Assembly: GCA_002049455.2 (NCBI GenBank)
Contig: KV919063.1
Coordinates: forward strand, 31,846-95,845
Source: Porphyra umbilicalis
Taxonomy: Eukaryota; Rhodophyta; Bangiophyceae; Bangiales; Bangiaceae
Direction of reading: 5' to 3'
DNA: 64,000 bases
Notes under the pieces: model-generated
Told to the model about the DNA's origin: nothing
Databases searched by the model: none
The model's input: the letters and a program-made list of their open reading frames with translations, nothing else
In this document: piece after piece, positions 21,999 through 32,598 of the stretch
Position numbering within the stretch: the first letter of the stretch is position 1
Layout of the letters: each line of letters opens with the position of its first letter
Translations under genes and position numbers: made by a program

Positions 21999-24218
21999 GC
22001 CGTCGCCGCTGCCCGGGGGGGGGGGCACCCCCGCGCTTGCGCGCCCGGCCCTGGGGGGGGGGGGGGGGGGGGGCGGCCCCGCGAGACGCGTTCCGGCTGC
22101 CGCGCCGCGCCGATCGGGGGGTCTCGCGCGGCGGCGGCCCGGCGGTTGGTCGGCGCCGCGGGCCCGCGGAGTGTGTGGAAGGGAGGCAACGCCCGGCGAC
22201 ATGACCCCCCCCTCCCGCCCCCAGGGCCGGGCCCGGGAGCGGCTCGCGCGTGAGCCGCAAGCCACCCGGGGGTGTCATGCAACCAATAGATTTGGCAAGT
22301 CCTTGTGCGCACACATCATTGGGAAAACATGCCGCGCAGTGGGGGCTGACCAGGGTCCACCCACAAACGCCGGTGGGTCACATGTGAGAGAACTTTCCGG
22401 ACGAGATCGCGCCCTTAACTGATTATTCAAGAACATATTCGCTATACACTTTTGGCCAGAATTCCATGGGTCATGACGGTCTGGATTTCGCTCAAGAGCA
22501 AAAGTTCTCTCAACGAGAAGTAGAACACTCGGTTGTGCCTGGCCATCGGGGCCGACAAGAAACAGCGCTGTCCGAGCCGCGTATCGCTCAACCACTGTGG
22601 CACGTGCCGGCCACCAGCCATCGGTGGGGTGTATGATGTATCTGAGAGAGTCACCAACGCCTTGTCATGGGGGTGCTGCGAGCTGTCCATGCCAAGCCAT
22701 GCAAGAGCTCATAAACATACGCGGGGATCCCGCGTATGTCTGTACCGGTATACCGTCGCTTGACGGGCTCGGCCAATCAAATCAACGTTACGTCGGTATA
22801 CCGTCACACGGTTTGCAACTGCGAACGGGCCTCAGCCAAAGGCGATGCACCAATTCGAGCCATCACTTGCTTGTGGCAGATGAGGACTTTCTGGTGGCAG
22901 TGGCTCAAAGCTCCCAAAGGCCTGTCTACGAAAACGTATCCAAAGAAGATAAGGACAGACGGTATGTCGGGAGCTGTCCGCCAAAGTGAAAGTCGCAAGC
23001 CCCACCGCAAGACTGTGCCGGAATGTGTCGTTTTTTTTTCCACCTCACATCCCTCCTACGTAGCTCTCTCGTTGGCCATAGGCCCAAGGCTTAGTCTCCC
23101 GACTCGGGTTAGCCAGACTTTTGCTTGGACCTTGCGGCCGGCGCAGCGGAGCGCATCCCCCCCGCGAGTGATATTCAGAGGCGGGGGGGGGGGGGGGGGG
23201 GGTTGGCACGTTTGGGCGGCGGCACGCCGGCGGGATTCCGTTTTGGCGGCGGACACGCTGGGCGGGCGCGCCCGCTGCCCGGCGGTGAGGGGCCCGGCCC
23301 CGTTTTAGCCCATTTTGCGGCCAACCGCCCGCGCCCGTCGCGGCGTCGGCCGGCCGCACCTATTTTGGGGCGGTCGGCGGCGGCGGCCGCGGTCCCCCGG
23401 CCGGGCCGCAGCGGGGCTTTGAACGTGGGGCCCCCGCGCGCGCTTGGCACCATCGGGGGAGCGAGGCGTGGGACGGCAGCGCCCGGCCGGCGGCGGCGGA
23501 TGGCGTGGCCAGGCGGCGAGCGGTGAGCTGGACGCTGGGCCCAGCCAGAGGGGGGGGGGGGTGTGGGGTGGGGGTCCGACCCGCATTCAAATCTGGCGCC
23601 ACCTTTGGGGAATTTCCCGGTGGGCGGCCGCGGAAGCTCGTACGCGTGCCAGCTGGCGACTGGACCCAGCGTGCGCCGGCCGGGGACGAGCGGCAGGGCT
23701 TTTCGCGTGGAAACGGCCGGCGGCGCGCCGCGGACGGTGTTTGAAAGCCGCGCCGCCGCGCTGCCGCGTCCCGACGTCGGCAGCCCAGCCGTCGGCCGGG
23801 CGTCTCGGGGTCGGGGGCTACGTGAAAGTGCTGCCACGGTGCGTGGTGAGGGGGCCGCGCCACAGAGAGGCGAGGCAATCGGTCGAGCAGGGGCACCGGT
23901 TCACGTCATATCGCGTCCCCCCCCCCCCCCTCCCCCCCCCCCCCTCTTGGTTGACGTGCACTCACAGGACCCGGTGGGGGGGGCCGTGCACGAGGCGACG
24001 GTGTGTCGCACAGCGCGGGAGGGGATTGCAGCGTCGCTGTGACGGCGGTCGGGCGCGTCGACGAGCCGCGGCGCGAGGCACGCCAGCCGCCTCCGTCGAC
24101 GGCCAGCGCCCCCCCTCGGATTTGACGGTCGCTGCCGCCTGCGGACGCGGTATGCGCTGCGCAAGCGGCGGTCTCGCGGGCGGCCGCGCGGACGCCGAGG
24201 ACGGGCAGCGCCGACTGC
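21407..24218. other. Non-coding stretch: G-run region followed by repeat-like DNA
   Basis: 21407-22260 upstream of the giant gene is almost pure G+C with a G31-class run (about 21620-21652), other long G runs and a GCC tract (about 21935-22010). 22260-23130 has balanced composition and no supported gene. 23130-24218 is GC-rich again with one G run (about 23180-23202) and C runs (about 23920-23945). All long frames are compositionally random. No gene is recognised. Confidence 0.4.
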
Positions 24219-25190
24219 GCAGTGCACCTCGTTGCTGGATCCTCCACGAGCCCGTTTTTCCCCCAAATCGCTCGTACAAAAACTTGCACGATCCCTCGTA
24301 AACGCCTGTACGAGGCGTTTTTCTTGCAAAAACATGTTGAAACATGCAAACGTTTGCATGACTGCATTTTTCAATGACTTCTTGGATGCACCAGAAGCCT
24401 CTTTGAGAGCCGCTTCCTATGGTCTTGAGCGACATGGTGAAAATACGCATGTGCAAACGTACACATGTGCTCAACAAGTGCGTGCGAGCGCTCCCATCCT
24501 TCCAACGAGGTGTTTTCGATTTTCTTGCACGCTTCAAGACACCGTGTTCGAGGGGTGCGTATCAGGTCGTGCCCGGGGTCTGGAGGTGCTGGGAAAGTAC
24601 CTTTTTGCCACAGTTATCTGCCGGTCTGTCCGACTTTGTCACACTTACAATACTGCCAGCCGCAGGAGCCCTGCCACAAACGGCGACCGGCAATGGCTGG
24701 GGAAATGAGATTTCCCATTCCACTAAGTTCTTCGACGAGTGCCAAAGAACGGTGCATCCCGAGCGGAAAAGCGGCTTCCCGGCGGCCACCAAGCCGCGGG
24801 GGGATACGGCGCGATCCGTAGAGACGCGTCAGGCTGTGAAAGTTGCCTGCTCTCTTCCCACTCACCGCCCCGGAGTCGGCGCAACCTTCCTCTGCTCGTG
24901 GGCTGCACTATGGTGTCCTTCTACGTATTTCGTGCCCTACTCGGCACAGATCCGGTACTGAGCACCGCACCCGTTTAGTGTATCAAGTCGCACTTGTAAG
25001 AACTTGAGCGGACTTCATAGAGCTCTTAATCACGCCCTAATCTCGTCGCCATCACGCAACAACGAGTTTCTTGGACGGGATACGAGCAAACACTCCCAGC
25101 GGGCGAGCAGGAGCCCGTTTTCGACAAGCGTTTACGAGCGATTTGGGGGAAAAACGGGCTCGTGGTGGATCCAGCAACGAGGTGCACTGC
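24219..25190. mobile_element. 972-bp element bounded by 58-bp inverted repeats
   Basis: The sequence at 24219-24276 (beginning GCAGTGCACCTCGTTGCTGG, ending CCCAAATCGCTCGTA) recurs in reverse complement at 25133-25190 with a single mismatch. The interior is far less GC-rich than the surroundings and carries no protein-like frame, which suits a non-autonomous DNA transposon. I could not identify a flanking target-site duplication, so two oppositely oriented repeat copies remain possible. Confidence 0.6.
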
Positions 25191-25972
25191 GCTGGGACGG
25201 CACGAGCCTTGTGGCGGTTGCGTTGTAGGATACTGTACGCAATGGGGAGCGGGACCTGATTTGTGGTCAACAACCAGACACCCGCGGTGCAGTATCATCG
25301 CGCCAGATTGTTGATCCTATCGTCCTGGCTTCAGCGCGCCCTTTCTGTTCCGAATCCGGAAGAGGCACGCGTTGGTTGTGTCGCAACCATCGACGTCTCC
25401 ATATCCCTCCGCAGGCTACCTGTACTGTCATCACCTTTGGGGATAGCCGCACGCCCTCGAGCGGTAGCACCCCTCCCTCTCCTCGGCACCAACGTTGCTG
25501 ACCGCGGAGTGCACCCTCTTCCCCATGGGGGAGAGGGTGCCCACAGCTGTCGGCCCACAGGCACACACCCCATTCGCTCCGTGGACCCAACACCAACGCA
25601 TGCAGTGCCATTTTCAAGGCGCCTTCGACGAGCATGTAAGGCAATACATGGTTGCAGACGAGTCTGAAACAACCCCATCCCACCCGCGTGAGGCCGCCCA
25701 CCCCCCATCGCTTCCAAAGTCGTACGGACCACCCTGGCAAGCCGACGGCCCTCTCGACGCATCCGCCACGGTCGCTCCGAGTGGGAACCCGCAACCAGCG
25801 TCCCGACGCACAAAAAAAAAGAACAAGAGGTCACCCGCCAGCCCAGTCCACCCCCGGGCCAAGAAAACAGGAACGAAAAAGAACGAGTGACAAAGGGATG
25901 TATGTTTTGTAGTGGCACCCACCAGCCTCTTCTCCACCCCCCCCCCCGCCCCACGCCCCCATCCCCCAGACC
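25191..25972. other. Spacer downstream of GDT1
   Basis: About 780 bases of balanced composition with no supported gene. Frames on both strands overlap without protein-like character. It includes the 3' flank of the GDT1 gene. Confidence 0.4.
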
Positions 25973-27140
25973 CTACTCCAACTTGCCAAACGCGGTCAAC
26001 ACGGAGAAGAGCAAAAACAGCACGCCGCCAATGAGCGCGACGGCGCGCTCGGAAATGGAGGCGGCCAACAGGCGCCCGCCGACGACCGCGATCGTCGTGC
26101 ACACGGTGTGCCCCGCAATCCCCCCGAGCGTCACCCCATACACGTTCTTGGCCGCCGCAAGCGCAATCGTCGCAATCTGCGAGCGGTCCCCCCACTCGGC
26201 CACGAACGTGAGGCTAAACGCGCGCACAAAGACCGGGGAGACGAGCGTAAACACCATTACCTGCGCGCGCTTCTTCATCGGCACGCCGCCCGAGCCAGAG
26301 GCGGCCACGCCCGAGCCGCCGCCGCCGCCGCCGCCCGCCGAACCCGCCTCCCCGTCGGCGCCCGTGAGCTCCTCCTCCACCTCCGCCAACTCCCCCGACT
26401 CGTGCCCCGGCACGCGCATGCGCCACCAGTCGCGGAGGAGCACCGCGCCAAAGTAGGCAAACAACACCGCCGCGGCCATGGACGTGTAGTGCGCGTCAAA
26501 GAGGAGCGGGAACGCCTTGCCGAGCGCCGCCGACAAGACGGTCATAATCGCGAGCGCGGACAGGGCGCCACCGAGCACCGCGCCGCGGCTAAACCGCATC
26601 GACAGCAGCGCCGCAATGAAAAACGTCTTGTCCCCCGCCTCCGTGACGAGGATCATGAGGAAGGATTGGGCAAAGGCGGTGAAAAAGCCGCTGCCGGTGA
26701 GGCGCCGCGACGCCCAGGCGGGGAGGGACGCCAAGACGCTCGCGGCCACGTCGCGGGAAAGGTGCCCGCCCGCCGTCGCCAGCGGCGCGCCCGTCACCAC
26801 CGCCGCCACCGCCGCGGCGGCGGCGACGGCAGCGGCGGCGGCGAGGAGCGCCACGCCCCTCCGAGCGGGGACGACCATCTCCCCGCCGGTCGCGGCGGCG
26901 GCGGCAGTGTCGGCGGGGGCGCCCAAGCCGCCGGTGCCGGCGCGCGGCGCGCCGGGCGCGCCCGTGCCAGTGCCCCCCGCGCCCGTGCGTCGGGCCCGCC
27001 CCGACCGCACCGCGCCACCGCCGGCGGTGCCGTTGGCAGACACGCCCGTGGCGGCGGTGGCGGCGGCGGTGGCGGCGGCGGTGGCGGCAGCGGCCTTGCC
27101 CCCACCCACGCCGGGCGGTACGTCACAAAGTACGCTGCCG

Positions 27141-27214
<74 letters not shown>

Positions 27215-27238
27215 GCCACCACCACGCCGGGCACACAT
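25973..27238 (-). CDS. GDT1: GDT1/UPF0016 family Mn2+/Ca2+ transporter (PAM71/CMT1-like)
   Basis: 421 residues, single exon. The family signature occurs twice, as expected: EAGDKT at 200-205 and EWGDRS at about 348-353, each inside a membrane helix (LMILVTEAGDKTFFIAALL and RAFSLTFVAEWGDRSQIATI). Six helices in two groups of three are visible, separated by an acidic then Gly-rich loop (ELAEVEEELTG). The last helix ends FSVLTAFGKLE. Plastid members (PAM71, CMT1) move Mn2+ or Ca2+ across envelope or thylakoid membranes and Golgi members (TMEM165, Gdt1p) serve glycosylation. The extended Ala/Gly/Arg-rich N-terminus favours a plastid location, by inference. Directly after MCARR comes a run of about 30 Gly from a GCC repeat, odd for a targeting signal. 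A second ATG at codon 121 (26876-26878) is an alternative start. Confidence 0.92.
27136..27222 (-). repeat. GCC triplet run at the GDT1 N-terminus
   Basis: About 27 GCC triplets with rare CAC interruptions, read on the minus strand as Gly codons directly after the first five residues of the GDT1-like protein. Confidence 0.85.
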
Positions 27239-27825
27239 TAGCCGAGGGGGGAGGGGCGGTACGGGTCGCGAGCGGCGTGCGATAAAATGGGGCCGCCGCC
27301 GCGCGTCGTCGCCCCACAGGAGGGGGACGGGATGGACGAGGGCCCGCCGCGGGCGCGCGCGTGCGCGGGCGTGCGGGCCCCCCCAACCGGCGCGCGCGCT
27401 GGCGGGGCTGTCGGCAGTGGCGGTCGCGCGCGCCTCAGCAATGGTACCGGGTGGGGGGGGGGGGGGGGCGGGACGCAGGGGTCGTGGCTACCACCGCCGT
27501 CTGCGTGCGCTGGCGCCCGCGTCGCGTGGGGGGGTGGGGCGGACTGCGCGGGCCGTGGTCGACGGCGACGCGGACGTGGATGGGCGGTGCCGGCGCAGTG
27601 GGGGGCGCAGGACAGCAGGGATCGACCCCGCGCGGATCGATTGACAGTGGGGCGGCGGCGGCCGCACGAAACTCGGAGCAAATGCACGGAATTGACAGAG
27701 AAGCGCCGTGGATTGGGCAGCTTACACAATTACCAGACCCTCGGCAGCGAGCGGCCCGCGGAGCAGAGGAGTGATGACAATCATTTCTGGGCCTTGATAT
27801 TGAATCGTATGGGGCGATTGTTATT

Positions 27826-27965
27826 GATTACAGTGCGTTCTCGTTACAAGAGACAGCTGATTCAGCTCAATATGAGTAAAAGTGGCCTACACGCACTGGA
27901 ATGGAAGACTCGCGACCCATATTCTCTTGTAGACGATTCTCTTGTAACGAGAACGCACTGTAATC
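27826..27965. mobile_element. 140-bp MITE with perfect 28-bp terminal inverted repeats
   Basis: 27826-27853 reads GATTACAGTGCGTTCTCGTT then ACAAGAGA, and 27938-27965 is its exact reverse complement. The 84-base interior has no coding potential. Size, perfect termini and AT-leaning composition are typical of a young miniature inverted-repeat element. TTATT precedes the left end and ACCGG follows the right, so no simple target duplication is obvious. Confidence 0.75.
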
Positions 27966-28414
27966 ACCGGCGATGATTATAATCATTCGGTGCCTTTACG
28001 AAGGAAATGAAGTACGCTTAAATATTACAAAAGTTCATTCAAGTCGTTATTAGAAGTCACAAGCGAACTTACTAAACATCATGTACACTACGAGTGTGAC
28101 TTTGGCAGGGTCGCAGGCTGTGTTCCTGCCGCAAGAAGACAGTGCCACCACCGCCACCGCTGAGCGGCAACTGATGGCAAAAAACAACGGTGGGGCTGAA
28201 GCGACACGTTTTTCTGGGTAGTGAGACTCAGGTCTGGCCCGGGCCATTGTGCGAGACGACGCCGTGGCTTTGACAAAGCGTCCTCCTGCGCTCCAGTCGC
28301 TTCACTGGCCATGAAAAACGCATGGGTGGCCAACGTGAATCGGCCACACCTGGCAACCTCACTCAGATGTACTATGTACGATGCGGCAATTGTGTCCTGA
28401 TGCCATGGCCCTAT

Positions 28415-28440
28415 GGGAACAGATGCAGGATAAAACCCGG
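28415..28440 (-). repeat. 26-bp repeat, inverted copy of 31454-31480
   Basis: GGGAACAGATGCAGGATAAA then ACCCGG. Its reverse complement is found with one mismatch at 31454-31480. A shorter related block (ATCCGGGTTTTATCC) occurs at about 31390-31404. Confidence 0.65.
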
Positions 28441-31400
28441 ATATCCCAGGATCTACAGTCTGTCTCACTCTATTAGTCCTCTGAGAACCGCACATTTTTT
28501 GGAGAGACCAGAACTCCGCCGCTACGACCGCAAATGACAAGCAGTCTTCACACAAGGGATAGAGACCCCCAAAACCTTTTTACTGCAAGAAATGGTACAC
28601 ATTATTCTGTAGGAAGCCCTTCAACGGCACACCTATGTCGAAAAGATACGGCTCAGACGCATCGTTTTCAGGCCTTCCGGCACACTGGGCGAGTCGCACA
28701 AGGTCACAGCACCGTTTCTCGCATTTGTCCCATGTTCATATACCTCGTGCATTCGAGTGCACTACTCTGCGCAGCGCTCCAATCCCACTGGCCGAAGGTA
28801 GACGTCCGTAAAGAGTATGTCGAGAAGAAGCGGAAGCGTTTTGTTGCAGCGATCCCCTGACATTGGGAGGCTACTTAAAAGTTCGCTCATCCAGAAGTGC
28901 GATCTCCTGGGCGAATTTTGAGATTTGATATCACGAGATCCGGCAGTCCATCGAGTCGCGCGCATCGTCAGTAGCCAATGAGCGCCTGTGCATGGGCACT
29001 CCCAAATTAAATCCAGGAATGCCCTCGAAAGCCTCTTTGAGTGGCTCAAGCGCCATCGCACACCTACCCCCCCACCCTTTCCCCGCCGTCGCTGTCGTGC
29101 CTCCCGCGGTCGCCGTCATGGGGCAGCGTGTGTGTGCCACTGCACCGGTGGCCGAAGCGGACTATTCGCTCCAGAAAAGCAACGACGCCGCCGGGGAGCG
29201 CTATGCGGGGGGGGGGCGGGAAGGGGGTGGGGGGGGGCTTGGGGGAACAGCTGCTCCGCAACTGCAGTTGCTTTGCGTCGGCGGTGACGAGCGTCGCGCC
29301 GGCAGCGACGAGCGCCGCACTGCACTTCAGCGCGGCGGCTGACGCCGCCGGCGACGGGCGTGCTTCAACCGCCGACGTGGTCGCGTGCGCCGCACCCGCC
29401 ATGGCAAGCGGCGTCAGCGCTACGGCTGCACCCGCCGCTGCCGGCGGCGGCGCTGCGATCGCAACCGTATCCGGTACCGCGCCTACATCCACCGCCCCGT
29501 TGCCGACCCCACAGCCCGCACGGGCCAACCGCGCCGGCCCACCACCAGAAGGGTCCGAGCGTAGGCGGGTGGGGGGGGGGGGGGGCAGGGGGCGGAGGCG
29601 GCACTGCGCTCAGACAACGCGCGTGCGGGGGTGGTGGCAGTCGGCGCCGACAGCCAGGGCAGCATGCCGCCGACGCTGGTGGGCGTCCAGCTGTGCACAT
29701 TAGTCGGAGGCCGCTGCCAGTCAGTTGATATGGCTGACGCTTCTCAAATACTTGTTCACCGTGTATTTTCTTCCTTTGGTCAGCTGTCACCGTCCTTGCT
29801 GCTTATCCGTGCGGCATCACGAGATCTCGCTCACGAGGCTGAAAACGTAGCCTCCCTGTCCTTGCGTTCCTCCCGATTTGGTCAGTCATAAATCGGGTGC
29901 TGTCGAGAATCGGGCGGATCCGATCCCCCTGATCGATTCGAATGCGAAAGTGGGCATCAACGGGTGGGATGTGCTGCGCTTCGTGCTCCGTTTTTTCTTC
30001 TGAGGACCCGAGGGCCACTCTCTGATACGTCTACGAAGTTTGGGGTCGATTGATGTACATGCGCCGAAGCCAGAGCCGTTTTTCCATAGGACTAATAAGA
30101 TGAGATAGACTTTAGAGACTCCTGCCGCAAGAAAGGAGCGGGTGCTGTGTGCTTACAGAAACACGATGCTCGCCACAGGTGCTTCTGGGCGCCTTCCAGC
30201 ACAGAATGACAGCGTGGACTTTTTTTCGACATCTGATTGGTCGGTCGGCTCACGTTGTTTGACCCTTGGAGAGCCCAAGTTGGCGACTGCACGTCTTGGC
30301 CGCGGCGTCCCGTCCACAACGAACTGATCTGCTCCGTACTGCGGTTGCCTTCGTCGTGGTTGTGTGTCGTGCGTGAGGCTGTTTGAATTGCCTGCCCACC
30401 GTGCGTGACATGTCAGGTATATCTTTGTGTCGCTTTTCGGGGGGGGGGGGTGAGGCGCGGATCCTTGCGGCGGTCGGTGGCCGCGCCTCGAGTGCCGCGC
30501 CCTCCTCGTGCAGGTCCCGTCTCCACCCGCAACTCACCCCCGTCCGTTCCTTTATTCACCTTATGCGCTTGGCTGCTTCCTCTTTTCCATGTTAATTTGC
30601 CCACCTGTGTCTAACTGCTGACTTCCTGCGGGGGTGCAGGATGTGGGGGGGGAGGTGGCGTCCCTTTGTACGAGGATGGGGGGGCGGTTGCTTGAAGCAT
30701 CTTGTGTTGCTCGGGTAGCTTGCAGTGGACTCGAGGGTGTGACGCAGGCCGTCATATGTGGCGCAGGGTCGTGCCATGATTTCTTGCCTCCAACGGGACG
30801 TCTTCTGACCGTTTTCCTTTTGCTCTGTTGTTCCACGTTGCTGTTTCCTTCTTTCTTTTCTTTCTTTATTTCTTGTGCTCGACTGGGCTTGTCCTCTCAG
30901 TACGGGGGTGGGGGGGGGAGAGATGAGGATGGCGCTTTTCTGTGAGGGGGGGAGGGGGGATGTGGTGGCTCATAGTCAGTGTGTCCGGGCCAAGTGCTTG
31001 TTGGTTGGCGTCCTAGTGGTGCTGGGTGACGGGCTTGGCTCTGTCTTCGCCTTTATGACGGTGCATATGGTCGTTGCGCCAAAAGCTGGACAGTCTCAGA
31101 CAGGCGGATCGACGTTTGGACCAATCAAACGCACAAAAGATCCTCTTTGACAGGCCTGGACTCTCCACTTTTTGGCGGAACGACAATATGGGGGTGGTAG
31201 TGGCGGTGGGTGACCGTGGCGGTGGCCGTGGTCGCCGTCTTCCGCCCTCGTGGCCTTTGCGTATGGTTCCAATAAATAAAACCACGGTACTGAATATGGT
31301 CACAGAACGGCTGTAATGATGAGGATGGCGAGGCACCATGCTGCTGTCGGCTGTCCGCGAGGGCGATTGTGAGCCAATCAAACTGCAATGGATCCGGGTT

Positions 31401-31453
31401 TTATCCCGGTTCCGTTCGCGGCCCAGCGGGTCTGTGTCCGTGCCGTTGATCCC

Positions 31454-31480
31454 GGTTTTATCCTGCATCTGTTCCCGCAG
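31454..31480 (+). repeat. 26-bp repeat, inverted copy of 28415-28440
   Basis: CCGGTTTTATCCTGCATCTG then TTCCC. A related direct copy starts about 62 bases upstream. With 28415-28440 it bounds about 3.07 kb as an inverted pair. Confidence 0.65.
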
Positions 31481-32598
31481 GGTGGCAAGCTTGGGTTTTT
31501 CTGGAGAGGCCTGTCTTCATGTACATGTGTCGCTCTCCGACGCTCTATCACTTCGCTCAAACTCTGTCTTTACTCTTCCATGCGCCCAGATTCGTCAGAC
31601 TGCCATTCTCGTTGCCAGGTCTGCCATCTGTGGAAGCGTAGCGTGTGAGTGTAGGAGTGCATGTCCTTAGTATTACTGACACAAATGATAGTCGTGGACT
31701 TGCCAAACAGCCAGTGAAATGCTTGATTCTGCAACTTGGCGAGCCAACCAGATGTCTCTGCCCTTTAGTAGCCCCCATCATGTAAGCTCAACTGTAAAGT
31801 ACCGTGCATGCCCATGTGATTATCATCATCAGCCCCGTGATGAAAAATGATTATCGTCATTAAAATCACCGTGATTAAAATCACATAAAAATTACCTGCC
31901 ACCTCTGCTGCGGAAGCAGCGGCCGAGGCACCGTCGACTGTGGGAACTGTCGACGCGGTCACGGGCAGCGCCCCAGGACCCGGCACGGCGGCTCGCACGT
32001 GGGCGGGCGGCCGCCATGGTCAAGGCCAAGCTGCAGACGAAAAAAAAAAAAAGGGCAGACCCCACCCACTTGCGGAGGCTCTCCCCATGCGGCCGCTGCC
32101 CCCCCACGCCCCCACTCCCCGCCGCATCGCCGCAGAGCGGCTCAGGCCCACGGCGGCGCCGCCGGCGCCGCACCGCCGCCGCACCGCCGCGCCGCCGCGT
32201 CGCCCGCCGTGGCGGCCGGCGCGTCGGCGATGCCGCTGCTCCGAGGCGCCGCGCGCGGGAGGGACGTGACGCCCCCCCTTCACCCCCTCCCACGGCCCCC
32301 CACCCCCCCTACGGCCCACCCCCCCACCCCCCCAAACCACCAGCCGCGCTGCCGTCGTCCGCCGCCGCCGCCGCCGCGGCGGCCGTCTCGTCCGACCGCC
32401 CGCCCGTCGCCCGCAACGGCGGGCGACGCGGCGGGCCGCCGCCGCGGCGCCGCCGTCCAGTGTTGTGCGCGGAATCCGCGCGTGGGACTTTGCCGTTGCC
32501 CCGCCACCCACCCACGCGACCCGCCTCAGCCACCCGGCGTGCGGAGCGCGCTCGGCACGGGGGTGCGCCCCCGCCCCGCGTCGGCGCCCGGCCCAATG

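Larger units (their letters stand above)
27239..32598. other. Long gene-poor region with inverted-repeat elements
   Basis: 5.4 kb. 27239-27760 is GC-rich promoter-side DNA of GDT1. 27780-31970 is mostly of balanced to AT-leaning composition and contains a 140-bp MITE, an inverted 26-mer pair, and frames of fewer than about 155 codons. The minus-strand frame at 29064-29528 is Ala-rich and could be an exon, but it has no recognisable family. 31970-32598 is GC-rich leading into the SAPS gene. I cannot support a gene here. Confidence 0.45.

Noticed and set aside
29064-29528. Ala-rich minus-strand ORF as a possible gene
   Set aside because: Some protein-like character, but no start context, splice site or family. 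A G-run breaks the neighbouring frames, so it is left within the gene-poor region.
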